Made by a program: the position numbers and the translations under genes. The notes beneath the pieces are model-generated. The model did no database searches, was not told the origin of the DNA, and worked only from the letters and a program-made list of their open reading frames with translations. From assembly GCA_023411215.1 (NCBI GenBank), contig JAEYOY010000025.1:1-57712 (forward strand): a stretch of DNA of 57,712 nucleotides, read 5' to 3'. Shown one piece after another: positions 17,323 through 27,338 of the stretch; position 1 is the stretch's first letter; each line of letters begins with the position of its first letter. Origin of the DNA: Bacillota bacterium (GTDB taxonomy: Bacteria; Bacillota; Clostridia; Lachnospirales; Lachnospiraceae).

Positions 17323-17503
17323 ATTCATGAGGAAAGAAAGTAAGTGAAGCATGCTCTCTATCGTTCATGGGTAATGTATTTCAATAAGAAGTGAAAGCAT
17401 TCAATGTAGACCATGATATAAAGTGAAATGTAGCTATTGTTAGTTATTATAAGGATATTAAACAAAATAATACCTTTATAACGTGAGGAATGGAGGAATG
17501 GTT

Positions 17504-18880
17504 ATGAAAACGGATACGATTGCTGCGATTGCAACCGGTTTAAGTAGCGGAGGCATTAGTATAATTAGAATAAGTGGTAGTCAGGCTTTTGATATTATAG
17601 ATCGCATCTATAAGTCTAAATCAGGGAACAAGCTTCTATCCAAGGAACAAAGTCATACCATTCATTACGGTTACATTGTTGATGGTGATAGGATAATTGA
17701 TGAAGTTATGGTTGCCATTATGAGATCTCCCGCTACCTATACAAGAGAAGATGTAGTTGAGATTGATTGTCATGGTGGGATTATTGTTACACGAAGGATT
17801 CTCGAGACTGTAATAAAGAACGGTGCAAGAATTGCGGAGCCAGGAGAATATACGAAAAGAGCATTTTTAAACGGGAGAATTGATTTATCACAAGCAGAAG
17901 CGGTATCCGATATCATTTCTGCGAAAAATGAGTTAGCTCTTCAGAATTCCATGAATCAGCTGAGAGGGAAGGAACGTCAGATAATAAAAGATCTTCGAGA
18001 GAAGATTCTTCGAGATATCGCTTTCATCGAGGCAGCGTTGGATGATCCGGAGCATTATACTTTGGATGGATATAATGAACAATTGCGGGAGCATATAGAA
18101 AAAGAAATTACAGTAATTGAGCAGTTACTTAAAAATTCGGATAATGGTAAGATAATAAAAGAAGGTATCAAAACGGTTATAATCGGCAAACCAAATGCCG
18201 GAAAATCAAGTCTTCTTAATGTCCTGGTAGGAGAAGAACGTGCTATCGTGACGGATATTGCCGGAACTACACGGGATACCCTGGAGGAAATAATAAACCT
18301 GAATGGTATCGTGCTTAAAGTCATTGATACGGCAGGTATTAGGGATACGAATGATATCATCGAAAAGATAGGTGTAGAGAAGGCTATCAAGATAGCGTCG
18401 GGAGCGGATCTTATCATTTATGTTCTTGATTCTTCGACAGAGCTGGATGAGAATGATAAATCAATTTTAGAGTTGATTAAGGATAAAAAGGCAATTTTGC
18501 TTTTAAATAAATCGGATTTGGAACCAAGAATTACATTAAAGCAGATGGAAGAAATGACCTCTCATCCGATTATACCAATGTCTGTAGTTGAGAATATTGG
18601 TATCAGCGATCTGGAGCAATCCATTAAGGACATGTTCTTTGAAGGAAAGATCACCTTTAATGAGGATGTTTATATTACGAATGAAAGGCATAAAGAGGCT
18701 TTTGTCAGGACCTTGGAAAGTCTCAAGCTTGTTATTTCGAGTATAGAAGAAGAAATGCCGGAGGATTTCTTTTCCATTGACCTTATGAGTGCTTATGAGC
18801 TTCTTGGTAAAATCATTGGCGAGAATGTAGAAGAAGATTTGGTTAATATGATATTCAAAGAATTCTGTATGGGCAAATAG
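17504..18880 (+). CDS. mnmE: tRNA-5-carboxymethylaminomethyluridine synthesis GTPase MnmE
   Basis: This 458-aa GTPase works with MnmG to modify the wobble uridine (U34) of several tRNAs. The N-terminal folate-binding domain (DTIAAIATGLSSGGISIIR) is followed by a helical domain with the G domain inserted: G1 GKPNAGKSSL, G2/G3 DIAGTTRDT and DTAGIRDT, and G4 NKSD. The C-terminus carries the family cysteine in FCMGK. GGAGG selects the Met at 17504 over the upstream 17483. mnmG follows after 111 bp. Confidence 0.97.
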   Translation: MKTDTIAAIATGLSSGGISIIRISGSQAFDIIDRIYKSKSGNKLLSKEQSHTIHYGYIVDGDRIIDEVMVAIMRSPATYTREDVVEIDCHGGIIVTRRILETVIKNGARIAEPGEYTKRAFLNGRIDLSQAEAVSDIISAKNELALQNSMNQLRGKERQIIKDLREKILRDIAFIEAALDDPEHYTLDGYNEQLREHIEKEITVIEQLLKNSDNGKIIKEGIKTVIIGKPNAGKSSLLNVLVGEERAIVTDIAGTTRDTLEEIINLNGIVLKVIDTAGIRDTNDIIEKIGVEKAIKIASGADLIIYVLDSSTELDENDKSILELIKDKKAILLLNKSDLEPRITLKQMEEMTSHPIIPMSVVENIGISDLEQSIKDMFFEGKITFNEDVYITNERHKEAFVRTLESLKLVISSIEEEMPEDFFSIDLMSAYELLGKIIGENVEEDLVNMIFKEFCMGK

Positions 18881-18991
18881 ATATGTAATTTAGCAGCAGA
18901 AGTCACATGATTAAGAATGTATCTTATAGTTACAAACTTCTTGTTCTAACAGCATTTTTGAGCTGCACCTATTGCAGTATGGGAGGTTATT

Positions 18992-20869
18992 ATGTCTTAC
19001 GTATACGAGAGCTATGATGTGGTGGTTGTAGGTGCGGGACATGCCGGTTGTGAAGCAGCATTAGCTGCCGCAAGGCTGTCGCTGAATACTATACTATTTA
19101 CAATAAGTATGGATAGCATTGCTATGATGCCATGTAATCCGAATATAGGGGGAACATCAAAAGGGCATTTGGTTAGAGAGATTGATGCATTAGGTGGAGA
19201 GATGGGAAAAAATATCGATAAAACCTATATTCAATCCAAGATGCTTAATGTATCCAAGGGGCCTGCGGTTCATTCACTGCGAGCACAGGCGGATAAACAG
19301 GAATATTCAAAATCCATGAGATTGGTTCTGGAAAATACGCCTAATTTAACCTTGAAGCAGGCGGAGGTAGTTCAGATTCTTACAGAAGATAACAAAATCA
19401 GTGGAGTAATGACTTATTCGGGAGCAATTTATCCCTGCAAGGCAGTTGTATTATGTACCGGTACTTACTTGAATGCAAGATGCGTTTATGGTGAGACGGT
19501 GAATAATACAGGACCGAATGGTCTACAGTCAGCAACACATTTAACAGCTTCCTTGAAAGAGCTTGGAATTGAGATGTATCGCTTTAAGACTGGAACGCCA
19601 GCCAGAATTGATAAGAGATCCATTGATTTTAGTAGGATGGAAGAGCAATTTGGAGACGAAACGGTTATTCCTTTTTCCTTTACAAACAAAAAGGAAGACC
19701 TTCAAAAAGATCAGATTTCATGCTGGCTTACCTATACTAATGAGAAAACACATGAGATAATTCGTGCAAATATCGGTAGATCACCTCTTTACTCCGGTGA
19801 TATTAAGGGTACCGGCCCGCGTTACTGCCCATCCATTGAAGATAAGGTTGTTAAATTTGCAGATAAAGATAGACATCAGGTATTCATAGAGCCGGAAGGC
19901 ATATATACAAATGAGATGTATATTGCAGGTATGTCCAGTTCACTTCCAGAGGATGTGCAATATCAGATGTACCGTTCAGTTCCGGGACTGGAAAATGCAA
20001 AAATAGTACGAAATGCATATGCAATCGAGTATGATTGTATTAATCCGATGCAGTTGAAGCCTTCTTTGGAATTTAAAATGGTGGAGGGTTTATTTAGTGG
20101 AGGACAGTTTAACGGAAGTTCCGGTTATGAGGAAGCTGCGGCTCAAGGATTGATTGCTGGAATTAATGCTGCATTAATGATTCTTGGGCGAGAACCGCTT
20201 ATTATTGATCGTTCAGAGGCCTATATCGGAGTCTTGATCGATGACCTCGTGACTAAGGAGACACATGAGCCCTACCGAATGATGACTTCCAGAGCTGAGT
20301 ATCGGCTATTGCTTCGTCAGGATAATGCAGATTTAAGATTAACAAAAAAGGGCTATGAAGTCGGGTTGATTGATGAAGAACGTTATCAGCATTTAGTAAT
20401 GAAAGAGTCTCAGATTAATAATGAAATGAATCGGCTTGAAAATACGGTAATCGGTGCTAATAAAGAAGTTCAGCAACTATTAGAGAAGTGTGGAAGCTCT
20501 ACACTTAATACGGCAACTACTCTTGCAGAGCTGATAAGAAGACCTGAGTTGAACTATGAATTACTCGAATCGATTGATAAGAAACGTGAGCCATTAGCAG
20601 ATGAAGTTATTGAACAGGTCAATATCAATATAAAATATGACGGCTATATTAAGAGGCAGCTTAGTCAGGTGGAGCAGTTTAAAAAGCTGGAAAACAGAAG
20701 AATACCGGAAGATATTGACTATAATGCAGTACCAAGTCTTCGTATCGAAGCACGACAGAAGTTGATCAAGTTTAAACCGGCAAACATCGGACAGGCATCC
20801 AGAATCTCAGGTGTCTCTCCCGCAGATGTTTCTGTTCTGTTGGTTTATTTGACACAGCTAAGGCAATAA
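18992..20869 (+). CDS. mnmG: tRNA uridine 5-carboxymethylaminomethyl modification enzyme MnmG
   Basis: The 625-aa FAD protein is the partner of MnmE. The N-terminal dinucleotide-binding loop is VVVVGAGHAGCEAALAAAR. Family blocks include MPCNPNIGGTSKGHLVREID, GTYLNARCVYGE, MTSRAEYRLLLRQDNADLRL, and the C-terminal helical region ending in DVSVLLVYL. Length is normal. The start follows GGAGG with a short spacer. It is part of the conserved mnmE-mnmG-rsmG cluster. Confidence 0.97.
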   Translation: MSYVYESYDVVVVGAGHAGCEAALAAARLSLNTILFTISMDSIAMMPCNPNIGGTSKGHLVREIDALGGEMGKNIDKTYIQSKMLNVSKGPAVHSLRAQADKQEYSKSMRLVLENTPNLTLKQAEVVQILTEDNKISGVMTYSGAIYPCKAVVLCTGTYLNARCVYGETVNNTGPNGLQSATHLTASLKELGIEMYRFKTGTPARIDKRSIDFSRMEEQFGDETVIPFSFTNKKEDLQKDQISCWLTYTNEKTHEIIRANIGRSPLYSGDIKGTGPRYCPSIEDKVVKFADKDRHQVFIEPEGIYTNEMYIAGMSSSLPEDVQYQMYRSVPGLENAKIVRNAYAIEYDCINPMQLKPSLEFKMVEGLFSGGQFNGSSGYEEAAAQGLIAGINAALMILGREPLIIDRSEAYIGVLIDDLVTKETHEPYRMMTSRAEYRLLLRQDNADLRLTKKGYEVGLIDEERYQHLVMKESQINNEMNRLENTVIGANKEVQQLLEKCGSSTLNTATTLAELIRRPELNYELLESIDKKREPLADEVIEQVNINIKYDGYIKRQLSQVEQFKKLENRRIPEDIDYNAVPSLRIEARQKLIKFKPANIGQASRISGVSPADVSVLLVYLTQLRQ

Positions 20870-20990
20870 ATCGCCTTTGAAAAAATATATAATACGATGT
20901 TAATTAGAAGTATAAATATAATTTGAGTAATTACCATGGAGCAGATTTAATCGTTGTAAAGGTGTTAACCCACCTTAATGGAGGTGAAGT

Positions 20991-21719
20991 ATGGATTATA
21001 GATTCTACCCGGAGATCAAAGAGTTTGAGCGGGGATTGAAGGAATTGAACCTGGAATTGTCAGATACTCAGAAGCAGCAATTTATGGATTATTATGAAAT
21101 GCTGATAGAAAAAAATAAGGTAATGAATCTTACTGCGATTACTGAGCTTTCCGAAGTAATAAAGAAGCATTTTATTGATAGCTTAACGTTAAACAAGGTA
21201 ATTACACTCAAGAATCAAAAACTCTTGGATTTAGGAACCGGTGCTGGATTTCCCGGTATTCCCTTGAAAATTGCATTTCCAGATTTGGAAGTAGTGCTTT
21301 TAGATTCTTTAAATAAAAGATTACTTTTTCTTCAGGAAGTAATAGAAAAATTACAGCTTAAGAATATCACTACTCTTCATGGAAGGGCTGAGGATTACGG
21401 TAAAAATTCTACTTATAGGGAGCAATTTGACTTATGTGTATCCAGAGCGGTTGCTAAATTATCTTCATTATCCGAATTTTGTATTCCATATGTGAATAAA
21501 GACGGATTTTTTATCTCATATAAATCTGGTAAAGTAGAGGAGGAGCTTATTTCCTCTGAGAGAGCTTTTAAGTTATTAGGTGCAAAGCTTGAGAAGGTAG
21601 ACAGCTTTTTGTTACCTGGTACAGACATAGAGAGATCCTTAATCGTGATCAAGAAGATAGAAAAGACACCGAAAATTTATCCCCGTGGTGCCGGAAAACC
21701 ATCAAAGGAGCCTTTATAA
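20991..21719 (+). CDS. rsmG: 16S rRNA (guanine-527-N7)-methyltransferase RsmG
   Basis: The protein is 242 aa and methylates G527 of 16S rRNA using S-adenosylmethionine. The SAM-binding motif is LLDLGTGAGFPGIPLKI, the preceding MNLTAITE and FIDSL are typical, and VSRAVAKLSSL is the family catalytic region. GGAGG precedes the ATG. Loss of this enzyme gives low-level streptomycin resistance in other bacteria. The next gene starts 15 bp on. Confidence 0.96.
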   Translation: MDYRFYPEIKEFERGLKELNLELSDTQKQQFMDYYEMLIEKNKVMNLTAITELSEVIKKHFIDSLTLNKVITLKNQKLLDLGTGAGFPGIPLKIAFPDLEVVLLDSLNKRLLFLQEVIEKLQLKNITTLHGRAEDYGKNSTYREQFDLCVSRAVAKLSSLSEFCIPYVNKDGFFISYKSGKVEEELISSERAFKLLGAKLEKVDSFLLPGTDIERSLIVIKKIEKTPKIYPRGAGKPSKEPL

Positions 21720-21734
21720 TAGAGGAGGATACGG

Positions 21735-22205
21735 ATGTTAATACAAGGAAAATTACTATCTCAAGGGAGTAATCTCTCGGAGGTCTATTTTATTCGAAGA
21801 AAAGTATTCATTGAAGAGATGAAGCTTCCGGAGGCAGTTGAATATGATGGACAGGATGATCTGTCGATTCATGTAATTGTCTATGAGGAGGCTGGCAGCA
21901 AAAAAGCAGTAGCAACCGGCAGAATAAGTTTTGATGGAGAATGCTGTGAAATAGGCTATATTGCTGTTTTAAAGGAATATAGAAATAAACAATACGGAGA
22001 TTTTACAGTTCGAATGCTTTTAAATAAAGCATTTACTTCAGGCATTCATGTTGTTAAGAGTATGGTTTATTCAGATAGTGTAGCATTTTTTGAGAAAATT
22101 GGTTTTCATATTATTAGTGATGAATTGATGGATCATAATCAAGCATATTACTTAATGGAAATCAGTGCGAAGGATATCAAAACGGCATGTCACAAAGGAA
22201 TATAA
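21735..22205 (+). CDS. GNAT-family N-acetyltransferase, ElaA-like
   Basis: This 156-aa protein has the GNAT fold: VYFIRRKVFIEEMKLPEAVE at the N-terminus resembles the ElaA group, and the acetyl-CoA loop region is IGYIAVLKEYRNKQYGDFTV. The C-terminal FFEKIGFHIISDE is the usual last strand-helix. The substrate is unknown. It lies 15 bp after rsmG behind GAGGAGG and is probably co-transcribed. The following 239 bp before the kinase hold no clear gene. Confidence 0.85.
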   Translation: MLIQGKLLSQGSNLSEVYFIRRKVFIEEMKLPEAVEYDGQDDLSIHVIVYEEAGSKKAVATGRISFDGECCEIGYIAVLKEYRNKQYGDFTVRMLLNKAFTSGIHVVKSMVYSDSVAFFEKIGFHIISDELMDHNQAYYLMEISAKDIKTACHKGI

Positions 22206-22444
22206 AATGATGAATTTATTGGTTCATTGCAGAAAATACTTCCAAAATGGTGAATTTTGTTATATGATATTAGTATCCATGATTTCGATATGATAAATGT
22301 ATTATAAGTTTAATATATTGTAAGACTTAAAGTCTCAAATGACTGTCAAATGTGTTACTAAAAAATGATAGCTCTATGATAATTAATCATAATAGGTTTA
22401 ATAATATGAGATTGTTGCCTGAGCATGGAAAGGGAGCATATATT

Positions 22445-23563
22445 ATGTGTGACAGCAATGAAATCAGAGAACACAAGATGGATAAATCGATAGATAATAG
22501 TAATTCTACTATTTTAATATTGAAAGAGCTAATGATTGAATATGAAGAGGAATTGTATTCAATTAAAATTCAGTTAAAAACGCAGCAGAATCTTTTAAAG
22601 CATTATGAAAATGATTTGCTTGAACGAGAAAGAACGAAGGTGCATAACATTGATCTTTTCTCTCCAATTTATAAGTCATCCCAGGCTGAAAAAGAGTTAC
22701 CTATAACAATCGATAATATAAAAAAGAAAATCGATGAGTTGAATAAGGATTGTATTCAGTATGAAGAAAAGATAACTGGATTAAAGACAGCGATACAGAT
22801 AATTAATCGTTATGATATTCTTGCTATCGATAATGAGAAACACTCAGATAAGATAATTGAGAATAAACAAGTAGTTAATGATAAGGGATTAAGTATATTG
22901 GAAGCTCAAGAAATAGAACGTCAAAGAATAGCACGGGATTTACATGATTCTACGGTACAAAATCTTACCAGTTTAGTACATAAAGCGGAATTGTGTATTA
23001 AACTCATAGAAATTGACGCTATAAGAGCTAAATTAGAACTGAACTCGATGTCTAATACGATAAAAACAGTCATCAATGAGATGAGAGGTATTATTTATAA
23101 TTTGAAACCGATGTCATTGGATGATATCGGTCTTACGGTAACCGTAGAGAGATATGCTAGCAGACTAATGGATTTAAATTCTATTAATGTATTTGTTCAT
23201 TCAAACGAAGAAACAAAGGAAATACACCCTGTAATAAAATTAACCTTATTTCGTATAATACAAGAAGCCTGTAATAATGTAATAAAGCATGCGAATGCTA
23301 CAACCATAAATATTGATATAATTTATGATGAATATTTGGTAAATGTATCGATTAAGGATAATGGTAGTGGATTTAATATAAATAATACTCAGAGAGATGG
23401 TGATGAACATTCCTCAAGCTTTGGGTTATCAATTATTAAAGAAAGAATATCTTTATTATCAGGTACCGTAGAAGTTAAATCTGAGAAGAATTATGGTACA
23501 ACAGTAACTGTATCAGCACCACTAACTATATACGAGGGGGATAAAAATGAACAAACCAGTTAA
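22445..23563 (+). CDS. cytoplasmic sensor histidine kinase, DegS/NarX type
   Basis: The protein is about 372 aa with no membrane segment. The N-terminal half is a long charged coiled coil. The phosphorylated His is in RQRIARDLHDSTVQNLTSL (HisKA_3). The ATPase domain shows the N box EACNNVIKHA, DNGSGFN, and the G2 region SFGLSIIKERI. DegS-type kinases sense cytoplasmic signals and phosphorylate a LuxR-type partner, here the next gene, which overlaps by 17 nt. GGGAG with a 6-nt spacer selects the Met at 22445; a Met at 22352 is in frame but lacks a good site. Confidence 0.88.
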   Translation: MCDSNEIREHKMDKSIDNSNSTILILKELMIEYEEELYSIKIQLKTQQNLLKHYENDLLERERTKVHNIDLFSPIYKSSQAEKELPITIDNIKKKIDELNKDCIQYEEKITGLKTAIQIINRYDILAIDNEKHSDKIIENKQVVNDKGLSILEAQEIERQRIARDLHDSTVQNLTSLVHKAELCIKLIEIDAIRAKLELNSMSNTIKTVINEMRGIIYNLKPMSLDDIGLTVTVERYASRLMDLNSINVFVHSNEETKEIHPVIKLTLFRIIQEACNNVIKHANATTINIDIIYDEYLVNVSIKDNGSGFNINNTQRDGDEHSSSFGLSIIKERISLLSGTVEVKSEKNYGTTVTVSAPLTIYEGDKNEQTS

Positions 23564-24197
23564 TATAATGATCGCAGATGATCATTCGATGGTAAGAGAA
23601 GGTATTAAACAATTACTGGAATTAGATGGCGATATATTAGTAACATCCGAAGCTAGTAACGGTAAGCAATGTATAGAACTTTTAGACGAAAACAGAACTG
23701 ATGTACTGCTTTTAGATATCAATATGCCGTTAATGAATGGTCTTCAGGTATTACAATATATTCGAGAGAATCGTTTAAAAGTTAAGGTGTTAATATTGAC
23801 AATTCATAATGAAGTTGAGTATTTGATGAGAGCCGTTGAGCTGGGTGTTGATGGATATGTATTAAAGGATTCTGACTCTTCTGTTTTAAAGAAGGCTATT
23901 TTCTGTGTTAATCGTGGTGAAGCATATATCCAACCGGAATTAACCCCAATTCTAAAGATGAAGTTAGAAGAGAAGAATAACCAGATGAATGAAGATGGTG
24001 CATTAACCAAGAGAGAAATTGAAGTATTGAAGTTATTGGCTGAGGGACTATTTAACAAAGAAATAGCATATATGCTAGCGATAAGTGAAAAGACAGTAAA
24101 GAATCATGTATCTAATATCTTTAAGAAAATCAATGTATCGGATCGTACGCAGGCAGCTGTTTATGCCATTAGAAATAATCTGGTTGAGCTATTCTAA
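23547..24197 (+). CDS. LuxR/NarL-family response regulator, DegU-like
   Basis: The 216-aa protein has an N-terminal receiver (IADDHSMVREG, phospho-Asp in VLLLDINMPLMNG, Lys in GYVLKDSD) and a C-terminal LuxR helix-turn-helix (LTKREIEVLKLLAEGL, SEKTVKNHVSNIFKKINV). GAGGGGG precedes the start, which lies inside the kinase gene, so the pair is translationally coupled. Its targets are not visible. Its transcript apparently ends at a terminator whose stem is a parS site (24220-24249). Confidence 0.92.
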   Translation: MNKPVNIMIADDHSMVREGIKQLLELDGDILVTSEASNGKQCIELLDENRTDVLLLDINMPLMNGLQVLQYIRENRLKVKVLILTIHNEVEYLMRAVELGVDGYVLKDSDSSVLKKAIFCVNRGEAYIQPELTPILKMKLEEKNNQMNEDGALTKREIEVLKLLAEGLFNKEIAYMLAISEKTVKNHVSNIFKKINVSDRTQAAVYAIRNNLVELF

Positions 24198-24219
24198 CCA
24201 ATATAAAGAAACTAATCGA

Positions 24220-24249
24220 GGAATGTTTCACGTGAAACATTCCTTTTTT
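24220..24249 (+). terminator. terminator whose stem is a parS site (parS1)
   Basis: Positions 24220-24243 are a perfect 24-bp palindrome built around TGTTTCACGTGAAACA (24224-24239), followed at once by six T residues. As RNA it would form a 10-bp stem with an ACGT loop and a U-tract, 22 bp after the response regulator stop. The same bases match the ParB-binding consensus exactly, so one sequence may serve two functions. Confidence 0.75.
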
Positions 24250-24497
24250 AATATAATTATGGGAACTAATATACATCTGCATTATTATCTAAATAAAGTT
24301 CTGTTATCTATCATAGATAGTGTTTTAATTTTGTGTCTTTGTCATTATAATTATTCCAGAAGCTTATTGGGGGTCGAATCCTAATAGATATAATCTTTAC
24401 TGCATTATGGCCTCTTCAGAATAATGTATGAATTATAGATTACATTAAGGAAGATGATATATACTATTAGATTATCTAGGTATAGTTTTCTTATCTA

Positions 24498-24764
24498 CCA
24501 TTGAATATTCTTGCCATCTGAAATCAGAATTCCGGCAAAATGGAAATCAGTCTTCCGGTTGACGGAAATCACCTTAATTCTGCTTAATTACTATTGATCT
24601 TGGAATTGAGAAATTGTCAATGCCTTACCGCATCAGCGGTGCGAAGCAGCATTGATGATTTTTCTATTCCATGATACCTTATACGAAGCAGATTCAGAGA
24701 TGAAATTTCTTGATTTCCGATGACCGGACAGGCGATGGATTCACCACCGGAATATTCAACCATA
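24498..24764. mobile_element. possible decayed IS21-like terminal-repeat remnant
   Basis: The left part (24498-24573) has repeated units of the form CCGGnAAA...GGAAATCA, and the right part (24700-24764) has TGATTTCCG and ACCGGAATATTCAA. The 10-mer TTGAATATTC at 24501 recurs inverted at 24750. Multiple short CCGGAA/GGAAATC repeats at both ends are typical of IS21-family elements, but no istA/istB frame remains. Assignment is tentative. Confidence 0.35.
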
Positions 24765-25242
24765 CAGTAGCAGTAAATATTACTGTTTCACTTGACTTTT
24801 ATATGAATTTCATGTTTATCCATATCTTTTTATAAATACACCCCAAACATACAATTAACGAAAAGTTGTAAGATTCTTGATTTAGTTTATATAAACGCAT
24901 TTTAAAAATTTATTCTATTCTAATAAGTAAAGAAGAAGAGTATATAACATATTAACCAAGTAGTGTTTTACTAAACTGTTTTTACATTCTAGATCAATGC
25001 TAGTGCATCAAATATAGATATAGCTCTTTGTAATAAAACATCATAATATTTATAAACATTATTTAATGATATGATTAGAACTCATAAGTTGAGCCCTTCA
25101 ATATTAATACAATCATACCATTTTCATCTGGATTAGAGTTTATCCTTCCTTTTATAGAAAACAGTGAGAGTTTTATAATTTATATCTAAATGTCATCAAT
25201 GTTACTTGTTATTCTCTTATATAAGAATTCTTTATCTATGGG

Positions 25243-25281
25243 ATGACTGTATCAAATGACTGTATCAAATGACTGTATCAA
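25243..25281. repeat. three tandem copies of a 13-bp unit
   Basis: ATGACTGTATCAA is repeated three times without interruption. It lies in the non-coding parS region and has no evident role. Confidence 0.9.
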
Positions 25282-25556
25282 TTAGTTACATATAGAATTA
25301 TCAATCTGATTAAGTTTCATCTAATTAAAACATGGCGTTACATTTACTATGAAATAAGTAAGTTGGTATTGTAATTAGTGGTAAATTATTATTATGATAT
25401 AATCTAATTTCATAAAAACATCTTAAGGAACTATATATTATAGTAATTAAGATAATATGTACATAGTAGGATGCTTAAATAAGAGAAGTAACAAGTACTT
25501 TCAGTAAAAAGTGATCAGCAAATAATAAACAGTTGTATCTATGAATGATATATTAA

Positions 25557-25572
25557 TGTTTCACGTGAAACA
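25557..25572. promoter_or_regulatory. parS site 2
   Basis: An exact match to the 16-bp ParB/Spo0J site TGTTTCACGTGAAACA, not associated with a T-tract. Confidence 0.95.
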
Positions 25573-25998
25573 TTAGAACATATATTGTTTCTCAAGTGGT
25601 ATTGATTCAAAACATTATCATATAATACATGATTATATATCAATTATGCTTAGAAAGTCATAGTTCTAAATATAACTCATAAATCATTCCTGGATTTATG
25701 CTATTTTGGATAAGTTATTTATAAAATGTTTTTTTGAAATGCTAATCGATACTAATAAATTGATACTGTCTAGAATTTTTGTAAAATGAAAAATATCCGT
25801 TTGGCTACTGGTAGTTAACCGGCTATATAAAGCAAATCAGAAGGTTGCATCAAATCCATATGCCTCGTGTTTATACAGAGTTATATTGGGTAGCAGCCAC
25901 ATATCGAAATTTATATTATTAAATTATGATAGAAATAGTTATACATTAAATTAATAACCAAATTAAATCTAGCAAGTCGAACTATATTTATTAGATGA

Positions 25999-26014
25999 TG
26001 TTTCACGTGAAACA
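25999..26014. promoter_or_regulatory. parS site 3
   Basis: An exact TGTTTCACGTGAAACA match about 475 bp upstream of parA. Confidence 0.95.
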
Positions 26015-26160
26015 TAAAAGTCATTAATCTATGATAAGCATAAATATTTTACTCCTACTACTTTATTAAGTAAATATTAGTTCTAAATAGTAGGGGAAAT
26101 TAATATAACCTAAGGATTAGGTATAGAAAGAGATTAACATATAGTTGTAGTAACTAGATG

Positions 26161-26176
26161 TATTTCACGTAGAACA
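26161..26176. promoter_or_regulatory. degenerate parS-like site
   Basis: TATTTCACGTAGAACA differs from the consensus at three positions, two of them in the right half-site. It may be a decayed or low-affinity site. Confidence 0.5.
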
Positions 26177-26489
26177 CTAATTCGAAGATAATATATTCCG
26201 AATAATAGCTAGTAGGAGATTTTATATAATAATTCATATAAGCTTAATTGCTTACCTATTACTATCTAATTATTAAATTCGGAAATCCAGTATATTATAT
26301 TAGATAACAATGAATATTTACTATATTTTAAAAGTATTTGTAATATATAAAAATAATATGTTGCGAGATCGTAACAAACAGACAAAATAGTATAGATATA
26401 ATATTCGAAAGATGATATAATATGGCTTATGTAGACTTTAGGATAAATTTTGATAAATTTTTTAATATGCATTTGGAAGGGTGGAGTTT

Positions 26490-27305
26490 ATGGCAAGGAT
26501 TATTGCAATTGCGAATCAAAAAGGCGGTGTTGGAAAGACGACCACTGCAATCAATCTTTCTGCATGTTTGGCAGAAAAGAAGCGCAAGGTATTAACGATT
26601 GATATTGATCCGCAGGGAAATACCTCAAGTGGGCTCGGTATAGATAAGAATAAATTAAAAAATACAATTTATCAGATGATTATTGGTGAATGTTCTCTAG
26701 ATGATTGTAAAATAAGTACACCCATTGAACTTCTTGATATACTTCCCTCTAGTGTTAATTTGGCCGGCGCAGAGATAGAATTAATCGGTGTTAAAGATAG
26801 AGAATACATACTAAAAAAGCATATAGACGAAATTCGTGATGATTATGATTTCATTATTATCGATTGCCCACCTTCTTTAAATACTCTTACTGTAAATGCT
26901 ATGACTACAGCTGATACGGTATTGGTACCAATTCAATGTGAGTTCTATGCTTTGGAAGGATTAACACAGTTGATTCATACAATCAATCTAGTTAAACAAA
27001 GATTGAATCCACATCTTGAGATGGAAGGTGTTGTTTTTACCATGTTTGATGCAAGGACAAATTTATCACTCCAGGTAGTTGAAAATGTTAAGAGTAATTT
27101 AAAACAAAACATATATAAAACTATAATTCCTAGAAATGTCCGTTTAGCTGAAGCACCAAGTCATGGGTTACCGATTAATCTATATGATCCCAAGTCAGCA
27201 GGTGCTGATGGATATCGGCAATTAGCTATGGAGGTAATCGAGAAAGAAGAGTCAGATGCTTATGCCAAAAATGAAATAGGTGAACTTAAATATAGAAAAA
27301 AGTAA
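26490..27305 (+). CDS. parA: chromosome partitioning ATPase ParA/Soj
   Basis: This 271-aa deviant-Walker ATPase has the P loop NQKGGVGKTTTAINLSA at the N-terminus, IDIDPQGN (Walker A'), and DYDFIIIDCPPSLNTLTVNA. It segregates origins with ParB and, in Bacillus, regulates DnaA. GTGGAG lies just before the ATG at 26490; an upstream in-frame GTG (26481) overlaps this site and is unlikely to be used. parB follows after 33 bp. Confidence 0.96.
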   Translation: MARIIAIANQKGGVGKTTTAINLSACLAEKKRKVLTIDIDPQGNTSSGLGIDKNKLKNTIYQMIIGECSLDDCKISTPIELLDILPSSVNLAGAEIELIGVKDREYILKKHIDEIRDDYDFIIIDCPPSLNTLTVNAMTTADTVLVPIQCEFYALEGLTQLIHTINLVKQRLNPHLEMEGVVFTMFDARTNLSLQVVENVKSNLKQNIYKTIIPRNVRLAEAPSHGLPINLYDPKSAGADGYRQLAMEVIEKEESDAYAKNEIGELKYRKK

Positions 27306-27338
27306 TCATAGTTTAATTAGTTATAAGAGGAGGATATT

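Larger units (their letters stand above)
24250..26489. other. about 2.2-kb AT-rich non-coding parS region
   Basis: No frame here has a convincing start, ribosome binding site or family resemblance. The stretch holds parS sites, a 13-bp triple tandem repeat (25243-25281) and IS21-like repeat remnants (24498-24764). It is probably the ParB nucleation zone (centromere-like region) just upstream of parA. Confidence 0.7.

Noticed and set aside
24106..24384. Frame overlapping the end of the response regulator and parS1
   Set aside because: It runs out of frame through the regulator's helix-turn-helix and the terminator/parS palindrome; no ribosome binding site.
25243..25281. Possible iteron array near parS
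   Set aside because: Three 13-bp copies without any resemblance to DnaA boxes or parS and without a Rep gene; recorded only as a tandem repeat.
26266..26472. Minus-strand frame upstream of parA
   Set aside because: Ile/Tyr-rich translation of AT-rich DNA without a start signal.
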